The position numbers and the translations under genes are program-made. Of a stretch of DNA of 64,000 nt, positions 23,001 to 32,654 are shown piece after piece. The stretch is taken from positions 85,584,347 through 85,648,346 of the forward strand of contig NC_037089.1 in the NCBI RefSeq assembly GCF_002994745.2, given 5' to 3'. The stretch is from Rosa chinensis. Its lineage: Eukaryota > Streptophyta > Magnoliopsida > Rosales > Rosaceae. Numbering within the stretch: position 1 is the first letter of the stretch; every line of letters starts with the position of its first letter. The notes beneath the pieces were generated by a model. It was not told the origin of the DNA, did not search any database, and saw only the letters and a program-made list of their open reading frames with translations.

Positions 23001-23780
23001 TGCTAGGAGTTTAGCAAATGCAGCGTTCCTTGTGGACAATAGCATGACATGTGACCAGCGTGTCGATGCATCAACCAATACCATAAAATATCGAAATGGT
23101 CCGCATGATGGTTGAATAGGTCCACAAATATCACCTTGGATTCTTTGCAAGAATGGTATATTTTCTTTAGTGTCCTTTGCATAGGATGGTCTCGATCCTA
23201 ACTTTGCTAAAGAGCAGGCTTTGCAGAACGAATGATGGGCTTTATAAACAACCAATGAGGATTTTGGTTGAGCCACAAAGGCACAAGTGACTTTAGAAGT
23301 AAAAGTTGGAGACAAAGGAGCCTTGGTGGCGTCAATGCCATCCTGAGGCCGCAGGGGGAAGGCGGCGCCGGCCAAGGATGGCCGGATTTGGGGGTGAACG
23401 GCGCCGTGAGGTGCAGGGGCTCCTTCGGTGTCCAAAAACCGAGTTTTACTTCTTTTCGTTCTGAAAAAGGGATGTCCGTGTGAAGTCTTTAATATACGGA
23501 TCATCATGTCACGACCTGGGTGTCCCAAACGGTCGTGCCAAAGCCTATATGTGTCGGAATCCCATAAATCATCTCTCATGACATGGTTGGATTCAATGAC
23601 TCGAATAGTGGTTGCATACAACCCACTAGAGTGACACATAAGTTTCTCTAAGACTCGTTTATGTCCGTAGTCATTAGAGGTAATGCAAAGGAACTCTTGT
23701 CCATTCTCACAATGCGTTTCCGCATGAAAACCATTGGTTCTTACATCGTGTAAGTAATAAAGTTCGAGAAATATGTCCAT
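20063..23780 (-). pseudogene. Copia 1 pol, frameshifted and lacking protease
   Basis: Open pieces at 23780-22419, 22350-21946, 22028-20574 and 20650-20063. In order they encode the pre-integrase motif (LWHDRLGHPGRDMM), the integrase core (GDICGP, RLDNAGEF), reverse transcriptase (AVYVDDMNLIGT) and RNase H (SWRSTKQTLVATSSNHAEI). Compared with Copia 2 the protease domain with its DSG site is absent. Frames break near 22350, 22000 and 20600, and a spacer of about 50 residues replaces a ~10-residue segment before AHHSFCKAC. It cannot encode a complete polyprotein. Confidence 0.88.
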
Positions 23781-24199
23781 GACATGAGATAAAATAAATC
23801 GATACTTTATTAATAATAGCCAATGATTACATCAAAGTTTCTTGACCAAAATCTAATCCAATATAAAAATCAAACCGTAGACAAATCGTAGTCACTCAAT
23901 CGTTTCGGTAATTTCAATTTAGTTGTGACCAGGTAAGGTAAGGCGAGATTTTGGTGGAGCGTTGCTCACTTTTAAAACCGTTCTCTCAGATCCAACCTTG
24001 CCTAGACATCACAAGTACTCTTGAGTACGCCTAGAGGGAAATAGTTAATACAATAAGTCATTTTATTGATTTAAGGCATAATAGCCATTACATAATTCTT
24101 GGAAAAATAAAAGACTATAAATAAAAATCTGCGGCATTTTGTCTTCATTGCCAGATTTAAAGTCTTTGTGATCTCGAAGTCTTGATCACCATGATGCGA

Positions 24200-25126
24200 C
24201 TACCTTCGTAGGTACATTGCAAGTTCAGGTCCATTGATCAGACGTTCCATATCAGAAATAGACACCATAAAGAGGATTCTCCCTTGATTGAGGCGCATTG
24301 GCGCAATGTGCATAGTCCCTAGGACTGGTGGCGTTGGAAAGTGATATCCATGGCCAACGTTGGCTCCATGGTTTCCAACCCTATGTCCCTCAAAATCACG
24401 CCTCCTACGGTCGTGTGATTGTCGCCTTGAGCGATTACCTTCTTGAGCATTTCGATCGTATGGATCATGACGTCTATGGCGACTTTCTCTAGCCATAGGA
24501 TGATGCTCTTGATAGCTATCTTGAAGCCTATCAAATCTTCTTTGCACAAGTTCATTGCCATGTCTTTCAGCAGTGGCCATAGCTTCAATAAGCTGTTGGA
24601 AACTTGTGATCCGTCTTGCATTTACATGAGTCCGGAATAAGTCAGAGGACCTCATAGCATAGACGGGGAAGGTATTGAGGGTTTTCTCAATCAATTGGTC
24701 TTCTGTGATTGTTTTTCCACAGAGACGCATCATTGCTCTGATGCTGAGAGCTTCCGAATAAAATTGCATGACAGTGTCAAATTTAGAGAAGCGAAGATCT
24801 TTCCATTCTGCTTCTGTATTCGGAAGTATGGAGTCACGAACATTGCCATATCGTTCGTGAAGCGCATGCCAAAGCTTTATGGCGCTATCCTCATTTATGA
24901 ACTCAAACTGTAGGTCACTATCCATGTGACGTTTCATGAAGGCAAGTGCCTTGGAATTATCTTTCTCAGTTTGAGGGTCTGGAGCTGTTTCTATAGGACA
25001 AAGCTCTTGGATAATATGCAATAAATCACGGGCAATAAGGTGGATCTCGATATCAATGACCCAAATTAAGTACCTTTTGCCTGCATAATCCAATGGAACA
25101 AAATCGAGTTTGTTCATGTTTGACAT
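24200..25126 (-). CDS. Copia 1 gag-like protein without zinc knuckle (308 aa)
   Basis: It starts MSNMNKLDFVPLDYAGKRYL and aligns with Copia 2 gag through the capsid-like UBN2 region (MKRHMDSDLQFEF, LWHALHERYGN, LIEKTLNTFP). It has a basic Arg-rich stretch at about 215-250. The CX2CX4HX4C knuckle present in Copia 2 is absent. The frame is intact, so it may still be made; RNA binding would have to rely on the basic tract. It is separated from pol by about 420 nt of non-coding sequence. Confidence 0.75.
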   Translation of the reverse strand: MSNMNKLDFVPLDYAGKRYLIWVIDIEIHLIARDLLHIIQELCPIETAPDPQTEKDNSKALAFMKRHMDSDLQFEFINEDSAIKLWHALHERYGNVRDSILPNTEAEWKDLRFSKFDTVMQFYSEALSIRAMMRLCGKTITEDQLIEKTLNTFPVYAMRSSDLFRTHVNARRITSFQQLIEAMATAERHGNELVQRRFDRLQDSYQEHHPMARESRHRRHDPYDRNAQEGNRSRRQSHDRRRRDFEGHRVGNHGANVGHGYHFPTPPVLGTMHIAPMRLNQGRILFMVSISDMERLINGPELAMYLRR

Positions 25127-25285
25127 CCTGAAAGATGAAACAAGAACAAGTTAGTTTCGGAGTCAATGCTTCCACGAAAACTAATATAAATAAGATTTCC
25201 GAGCTATGCTACCAAGAAATCTATTTCCAAGAATAATTGGATTAGACCGAAACAATGATGTTTGTATGGTCAAAATAGATGCTCA

Positions 25286-25383
25286 CGAACGCTCTTAGTC
25301 CGTAGCATACGAACGCTCTTAGTTCGTTAAATCGATGCTTACGGACGCTCTTAGTCCGAAGTCTTACGAACGCTCTTAGTTCG
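25286..25383 (-). repeat. Four tandem short hairpins in Copia 1 leader
   Basis: 17-nt units at 25286-25302, 25310-25326, 25342-25358 and 25367-25383. Each has a 5-bp stem around the loop GCTCTTA (TAAGAGC in the RNA sense). Stems are CGAAC/GTTCG or CGGAC/GTCCG, plus one with a G-U pair in the RNA sense. They lie about 160-260 nt upstream of the gag ATG. The role is unknown. Confidence 0.8.
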
Positions 25384-25979
25384 TTAATTGCGTGAATCCC
25401 CACGATTCCGCTTTTCGAGAATCGAACCCACGTTATAAGAAAGGTGGGATGTAGAAGAAGGGAGGTTTTCAAGTCCCCGAGAAAAGAAGAAGAAATATAA
25501 ATTCCGAATTATAGGAACTTCAAAACTTACTCTTTTGAATACTTACTTGGTGAAAATTCGGAGCAGATTCTGTTCTGAACAGCTTGTACCTCGATTGGTG
25601 TACAGATCTCAATATGACTCCGATAAGGCTGAAATTCGGAGGTTAGATGGAAGAGACAGAGAAGAACAACTTTGATGAAGAAAGTTTTTCGATCTGAGCT
25701 TCCGAACTAGACGTTTCGAGGCTTGCAAGAAGACGGATGTGCACAGGAACGGGAAAAAGATGCAGTGGGTGTGCGTTGGCATGTTTGCGCAGCAGGGATG
25801 CTCCGGTGGCAGCAGGCTGGAACGCAGGGCTGCAGGAAGGGGGCAGCAGGGGCTGCTGTGCAAGGTTGCAAGCACACGGGCGCTCGGGCTGCAGCGAAGG
25901 CTCGGCTAGCTCGGGCTAGGGGCTGCTTTGTGAATGAGTTTTGGTTTTCTGTTTTGTGGTTAGAGTCGTGCTGATAACG

Positions 25980-26186
25980 TGTTTAAGTATATTGGTATTG
26001 AGAGAGATTGATGAGAGAAGTGTGTTTCATTATAGAGAATAGGAGCCCTATATATAGGGATTACAAAGTGCATAATCTAATGTTACAAGGAATACCAATC
26101 CGTGTAGGATTGGGAAATCTAGAACCTTCTCTCCTATTCCTATTCCTAGTTTGATAAGGCACACTAAACTTGATTTTCCTTCAACA
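25980..26186 (-). repeat. Copia 1 5' LTR
   Basis: 207 bp, matching 19659-19865 base for base as far as I can read. Directly inside it lies TCGTGCTGATAACG (25966-25979), the primer-binding position, which is shared with Copia 2. Confidence 0.93.
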
Positions 26187-27771
26187 GATGATTCTTTTTC
26201 AATAAACGTAATAATAGCCCCACGCAAAAAGGTAGTTTCTTCCTCAAATCAAAAGAATCTCCATCCCTGCAAAAAGAAGCAGACATTTTAAAACGTCGTA
26301 CTAGCAATCTTGTAACCAATTAAAGCATTACATTCTGAATCATTATAAGACAATAACATCTAGGATCTGTTCCCCCTCTAATGAAAAGTAAATGATATCA
26401 AAAGCACATTTCCACCAAAAATCCAGAAAAATGTGCCATACGTGAAATTTAACAAATGGGAAAAGAGCTGACATTTTTACTGTATACCATGTGATGCAAT
26501 GATAGTAGGGAAAAAAAAATGCAACAGATGTTGGGCAAGTGCTCCAAAGATAGAGATGACCTCAGAAACAAAAATGTGAATGTGTTTTAGCATAATTAGA
26601 ACACTGCATACAACCTTTTATTAATTTACCTTATTGGATAGTTGATCATCAGAATATCGAACTTCTGACATGACTCATTTATTGAATTGGAATTGATTCC
26701 CCAGTTTTGTGTCTCGGTTCCAGTTTGAAAATTTAGTATAGCAGTAATTCCCTGAATGAAAAAATTCATAGCAGTTAAAGAAAGAACTAAATAAATCAAT
26801 AAATACAATAAGTTGCAGAGACTCTAGAACATCTTCCTTTGCCACCATGAAAGACAGCATATTGACTGAAGCTGATAGTGTCTGGAATGTATATATGCAT
26901 ATTGTGTTGATTTCAAATTTCCCCTCACATTCATCACAGATATGTTGGTTTGCTTAAAAATACAAGGTATAGCAATACTCACTGCAGCATTTGACAATGC
27001 CTCCACATCATCTTCTGTTTGAATACATGACCCGACATATATTTGCTCTGTTATCTGACAATGAACAGCAGAAATAAACAGCAGTTTTATAAGAATTTGC
27101 ACGACTCGGATATAAACTATAACCTATCAAAAGAATAAAATACTATACATTTGCTAGTTTTTGGACAAGTAGCAAAGAAGAATTTGATGAAGATCACACC
27201 TTACTATAGCGCATACCAAGTGAGTGATCATAAGATAATTCGCCTTTTGAGCGATCCAGTGCTTTAATATAAAATTTCCGTAAGCCTATTCTCCATCTCC
27301 AGGCTCCTCTTCGGACAGAAAACAAACCAGTTGGCTTATGGGTTTGGCAGTAGTGTTCCTCTGCACTGTTGGTTGAACATGACCATTTCCATTCAAGGAA
27401 TTCCATCCTTGTGGTTTTAGAAACTTTGAGGAGAACATGACAAAACCAGAATTGCCACTGCTTCCAGCAGATGATTGCAAATTTGAAGCCAATACACGGT
27501 TGTTCCAAGTTGCAAAAGGAACTCGACCTCTATTGAATAGATTATCAAGATCATTCATAAGAAGCAGCTGTTGAATTGGAAAGGGAGAAAATGGCCTCTC
27601 AAGAACAAGACTATAAGATCCTGTCTTCTCCTTCAGCATCTTCCTGAAGAAACCAAAGACTGAAAAAATAAAAACAAAAACCACAATGAACAGACAATCT
27701 TTCGCAGTTAAATCACAAATTCAAAATTTTCAAGAGGCTAACGCAGACACTTTTTTTTTTTGGGATGAAAC

Positions 27772-28203
27772 TAACGCAGACACTTGATCGCATGCACAGT
27801 GAAGAGAAAATGTTTGCCTACTGCCATTAATTCATTTAGTAAACAATACTATGCTCCAAAACCAGCATTTAGTACACTCGACCTACTCCATAAACTCTAC
27901 CCTTCAGATCAATGGATACTAGTAGTCAAATCTACTTAACAGAACGCCAATACAGAACAAAAAGTTCCTACAGTCAAGTCAAATACAAGTTCATTGCAAT
28001 AGCAAGATAATCCAGGAAGGCGAATGTGAGTATAAAGAAGAGTAATTCAAAAACTTGGAAAGGCAAATGCAGACACTTGATCACATGCACAGCGAAGAAC
28101 AAAATGTTTGTCAACTGCCAATAATTCCCTTCAATAACCAATACTATGCTCCGAAGCCAGCATTTAGTACACTCAACCTACCAATACCTCTTCATAAACT
28201 CAT
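27772..28203 (+). repeat. Diverged direct repeat, about 130 bp
   Basis: 27772-27899 and 28066-28203 share CAGACACTTGAT, AATACTATGCTCC and CAGCATTTAGTACACTC in the same order, at perhaps 80% identity. It lies upstream of the LSF1 relic where its first exons would be expected. The intervening bases look non-coding. Confidence 0.7.
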
Positions 28204-28247
28204 GGATTCAAATTTGGTAGGATAAGGTTGGGGGGAAGAGAATCTAA

Positions 28248-31200
28248 GGGGGGTGTATTGTATTTGGATTTGTGCAGACTTTTTTTAAATGACAGACTTT
28301 TTGAAAAGTCCACAGACTTTTTAAAAAGTTGATAGACTGTTATGGATTTCTTAAAACCATTGATTTTAGCAACAGACTTTTATTGATTCATGAAAATCTA
28401 TATACTTTATTATGAATGACTTCTATAGATTTCTTAGGATGTACAAAATATTAAAAAAAAAATGCAGCCCAAACACAAAACAAAATAATAACTTGTTGTC
28501 TCTTCAATGCTCCAGTATCTTCTAATAGAAATTGACTCAAATAAATGATTATTAGTCTGTCTAGCGAGTTTGTTCTCATTCCTAATCTCCCAACAACATA
28601 AATATACAATATAGATCACTTGATGTTTATGGTTAATTATTCTCATCAATTTTGTTTTCGCCGATTAACGTATATTGTAGCAATATTGGTCAATCTATAA
28701 TCAATCAATTGAAATTCAATTGTTCAACCTTTTTTTGAACCATAATATAAATTCAAATTAATGAGAATAATGAATTAATAAGATAAAATTTAGTATGGTT
28801 CAAGGTCTTAGGGTTAGACCACAATATTTGAGTTTTAGGGTTTCATAAATTATTTTTATTGCTATTAGGGTTTAAAGTATCACAATTGAAAAAAAAAAAA
28901 AAAAACAAAACAAAAATCGCATTCAACAACTACAATGAACATGTTGGGTATCAAAAAAGGTTGATATCATAAAAGATTAGAAAAAAGGCAAAAAATTAAG
29001 AAAGAGAGATGATGAAGGACAAACTTCTTCGTGCGTAGAGAGAAGAACTTTGATAGACTTTTTTTTTTTTTTTTAAGAGGAAACTTTGATGGACTTTTTG
29101 AAATCTTTGGTCTGGAGGCTGGAAAATTATTGGAGTTTGGTATATATAGTTAACACTACAAAGTCCATGATTATCCATGATTTTCTAATTCCATAAGTAT
29201 GAATGATATTTTGAATACCTCTGTACTTTTATTCATTTTTTAAAATCCTAATTGAATACCTCTAGATTTTGGTGGAATTCATGAAGTCTTTAAAAATCCT
29301 AATTGAATACCTCAAGACTTTCATGGACTGTTAAAAGTCTATATTGAATACACTCAGACTTTTAGGGGGGTGTATTGTATTTGGATTTGTGCAGACTTTT
29401 TTTAAATGACAGACTTTTTGAAAAGTCCACAGACTTTTTAAAAAGTTGATAGACTGTTATGGATTTCTTAAAACCATTGATTTTAGCAACAGACTTTTAT
29501 TGATTCATGAAAATCTATATACTTTATTATGAATGACTTCTATAGATTTCTTAGGATGTACAAAATATTTAAAAAAAAAAATGCAGCCCAAACACAAAAC
29601 AAAATAATAACTTGTTGTCTCTTCAATGCTCCAGTATCTTCTAATAGAAATTGACTCAAATAAATGATTGTTAGTCTGTCTAGCGAGTTTGTTCTCATTC
29701 CTAATCTCCCAACAACATAAATATACAATATAGATCACTTGATGTTTATGGTTAATTATTCTCATCAATTTTGTTTTCGCCGATTAACGTATATTGTAGC
29801 AATATTGGTCAATCTATAATCAATCAATTGAAATTCAATTGTTCAACCTTTTTTTGAACCATAATATAAATTCAAATTAATGAGAATAATGAATTAATAA
29901 GATAAAATTTAGTATGGTTCAAGGTCTTAGGGTTAGACCACAATATTTGAGTTTTAGGGTTTCATAAATTATTTTTATTGCTATTAGGGTTTAAAGTATC
30001 ACAATTGAAAAAAAAAAAAAAAAACAAAACAAAAATCGCATTCAACAACTACAATGAACATGTTGGGTATCAAAAAAGGTTGATATCATAAAAGATTAGA
30101 AAAAAGGCAAAAAATTAAGAAAGAGAGATGATGAAGGACAAACTTCTTCGTGCGTAGAGAGAAGAACTTTGATAGACTTTTTTTTTTTTTTAAGAGGAAA
30201 CTTTGATGGACTTTTTGAAATCTTTGGTCTGGAGGCTGGAAAATTATTGGAGTTTGGTATATATAGTTAACACTACAAAGTCCATGATTATCCATGATTT
30301 TCTAATTCCATAAGTATGAATGATATTTTGAATACCTCTGTACTTTTATTCATTTTTAAAAATCCTAATTGAATACCTCTAGATTTTGGTGGAATTCATG
30401 AAGTCTTTAAAAATCCTAATTGAATACCTCAAGACTTTCATGGACTGTTAAAAGTCTATATTGAATACACTCAGACTTTTAGGGGGGTGTATTGTATTTG
30501 GATTTGTGCAGACTTTTTTTAAATGACAGACTTTTTGAAAAGTCCACAGACTTTTTAAAAAGTTGATAGACTGTTATGGATTTCTTAAAACCATTGATTT
30601 TAGCAACAGACTTTTATTGATTCATGAAAATCTATATACTTTATTATGAATGACTTCTATAGATTTCTTAGGATGTACAAAATATTAAAAAAAAAAATGC
30701 AGCCCAAACACAAAACAAAATAATAACTTGTTGTCTCTTCAATGCTCCAGTATCTTCTAATAGAAATTGACTCAAATAAATGATTGTTAGTCTGTCTAGC
30801 GAGTTTGTTCTCATTCCTAATCTCCCAACAACATAAATATACAATATGGATCACTTGATGTTTATGGTTAATTATTCTCATCAATTTTGTTTTCGCCGAT
30901 TAACGTATATTGTAGCAATATTGGTCAATCTATAATCAATCAATTGAAATTCAATTGTTCAACCTTTTTTTGAACCATAATATAAATTCAAATTAATGAG
31001 AATAATGAATTAATAAGATAAAATTTAGTATGGTTCAAGGTCTTAGGGTTAGACCACAATATTTGAGTTTTAGGGTTTCATAAATTATTTTTATTGCTAT
31101 TAGGGTTTAAAGTATCACAATTGAAAAAAAAAAAAAAAAAAAAAAAAACAAAAATCGCATTCAACAACTACAATGAACATGTTGGGTATCAAAAAGGTTG

Positions 31201-31712
31201 ATATCATAAAAGATTAGAAAAAAGGCAAAAAATTAAGAAAGAGAGATGATGAAGGACAAACTTCTTCGTGCGTAGAGAGAAGAACTTTGATAGACTTTTT
31301 TTTTTTTTTTTAAGAGGAAACTTTGATGGACTTTTTGAAATCTTTGGTCTGGAGGCTGGAAAATTATTGGAGTTTGGTATATATAGTTAACACTACAAAG
31401 TCCATGATTATCCATGATTTTCTAATTCCATAAGTATGAATGATATTTTGAATACCTCTGTACTTTTATTCATTTTTTAAAATCCTAATTGAATACCTCT
31501 AGATTTTGGTGGAATTCATGAAGTCTTTAACAATCCTAATTGAATACCTCAAGACTTTCATGGACTGTTAAAAGTCTATATTGAATACACTCAGACTTTT
31601 AAATTCCATAGATTTCTTTAAAAGTTCCACTAATTCCATATACAATACACCCCCCTTAAATTCCATAGATTTCTTTAAAAGTTCCACTAATTCCATATAC
31701 AATACACCCCCC
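28248..31712. mobile_element. PIF/Harbinger-like element, self-nested tandem triplet
   Basis: Three near-identical 1117-bp units start GGGGGGTGTATTGTATTTGG at 28248, 29365 and 30482. Two right termini end at 31655 and 31712 (ATACAATACACCCCCC). The outer target duplication is TAA (28245-28247 and 31713-31715). At the internal joints TTA precedes each unit and TTA follows the first right terminus, as if one copy had inserted into another. Short minus-strand ORFs of 60-87 codons repeat with the units, but none looks like transposase. Units differ mainly in poly-A/T lengths. Confidence 0.85.
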
Positions 31713-32154
31713 TAAAATGAAGTGTAGACAGGTGTATCAGTTCATAGACCTAATGCACTTGCTCCCGCCAATCCCTACAGGTTGAACCAGGTATCTTTGC
31801 ATTTAGATACTGTGTCGTGCAACCTAGTACTTGATAATCCAAATACTAGTTTGAGGGGGATGCTAAGAGTATAGGTTAAAGTCAACACAATATCAAGTTA
31901 GTATAAATTGGGAGACTTACCTTTACTGTATGTTAATTAGTCATCTTTGTAAACATACCTTGAAAAATACCAATATCAGTTGTTCTTCTACTTTCTTCTT
32001 CTCAGTTGCCTCCGTAGCTTTTCTTTTAGTTCTATTTACCTTTCATCAACCTTATCGTGAATTTTAGCAGACTACAGTACATCAAATTTGTTGATCTCCA
32101 CAGAGCCTACTGCCCCATGTCTCACATATATTTGAAATGAAGGGGTGAGAGTTT
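31713..32154. other. Intergenic with possible old LTR remnant
   Basis: TTTGAGGGGGATGCTAAGAG near 31852 looks like a Copia polypurine tract joined to an LTR start, and sequence to about 32065 has an LTR-end flavour (CTTCTTCTCAG ... TTCATCAACC). No second LTR or coding region is visible, so this is tentative. Confidence 0.3.
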
Positions 32155-32289
32155 GTGGGTTTTACGCAGGATGTGTTTACTTTGGACGTGTTTGAGGTGC
32201 TGCAGGGGTCTGGGTCGGGGTTTGTGTAGGATGATGACGGCAAAATTGTCACCAATTACGATGTGATTCAGGGCACTTCTGATCTCAGG
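32155..32289 (+). pseudogene. DEG1: DEG1 (chloroplast Deg/HtrA protease) fragment
   Basis: One frame reads TQDVFTLDVFEVLQGSGSGF, then V, stop, then DDDGKIVTNYDVIQGTSDLR. This matches the start of the trypsin-like domain of plant thylakoid-lumen Deg1, around GSGSGFVWD and the segment holding the catalytic His (here Asp: NYDVI instead of NYHVI). The Trp codon is TAG and nothing recognisable follows. Only about 45 codons remain, immediately upstream of the SCC1 relic. Confidence 0.75.
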
Positions 32290-32654
32290 TTCGTTGGACT
32301 GGAATTCTTGTTCCATTGAAATGGCTATATATAGTGTTCTGCTGCTACAGAATTTTGCAATCCGATGCTTTAATGTATGACTGGTTTAGCTAAGGATGAC
32401 ATGTATGTGTTGGTAAGTGGTAAAAAGGTGTGCTAAAGATGTTTGAGTTAGCTGGCCTTAAGTTTGTTGCAATCTGTAGCCTACAGGTTAGCTAGGATTG
32501 TAATTTGTAGGAATGTAGTTCATATTATAATGAAACGTACACTTCATTTCAGTATAGTTACAGGGACTGGACTATAAAAGATTTTCTTGTAAGACTCAGA
32601 TATATGGTTATTTTGTTATTGCTTTTGCCATCTATGGGATCTTGTTAAATGCAG

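Larger units (their letters stand above)
19659..26186 (-). mobile_element. Copia LTR retrotransposon 1, non-autonomous (6528 bp)
   Basis: Two LTRs of 207 bp that appear identical (19659-19865 and 25980-26186), TG...CA ends, and a perfect 5-bp duplication GATGA (19654-19658 and 26187-26191) inside an LSF1 exon. On the minus strand the order is 5' LTR, leader with hairpins, gag and a damaged pol, then a polypurine tract AAGGGGGAG (19866-19874) next to the 3' LTR. A conserved 3' segment near 19910-19950 (CCTCGTTAAAAACCTTGCC) is shared with Copia 2. The protease and gag zinc knuckle are missing. Confidence 0.95.
18371..27659 (-). pseudogene. LSF1: LSF1 (LIKE SEX FOUR1) pseudogene, split by a retrotransposon
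   Basis: LSF1 is a chloroplast starch-binding protein with PDZ-like, dual-specificity-phosphatase and CBM48 regions. Exons on the minus strand: 27659-27201 (EKTGSYSLVLERPFSPFPIQ ... SYDHSLGMRYSK), about 27058-26985 (ITEQIYVGSCIQTEDDVE), 26751-26630, a phosphatase exon (about 26267-26187, continued at 19658-19555: VTCTSGFDRSP), about 19430-19318, 19242-19128, 19045-18900 (CBM48: YYYKFIVNGQWRHS) and about 18491-18371 (stop). Trp in GDGEW is TAG near 27289, followed by a frame-breaking deletion. The phosphatase exon holds a 6.5-kb Copia insertion. Transit-peptide and PDZ exons are not found to 28250, so it is 5'-truncated. Confidence 0.88.

Noticed and set aside
28434..30884. ORF MMRIINHKHQVIYIVYLCCW... 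repeated three times
   Set aside because: Part of the Harbinger-like repeat unit, with no transposase features and an AT-rich composition. Likely chance.
28248..31712. Tandem array considered as centromeric satellite or CRISPR-like repeats
   Set aside because: Only three 1.1-kb units with transposon termini and TTA/TAA duplications; a transposon explanation fits better.
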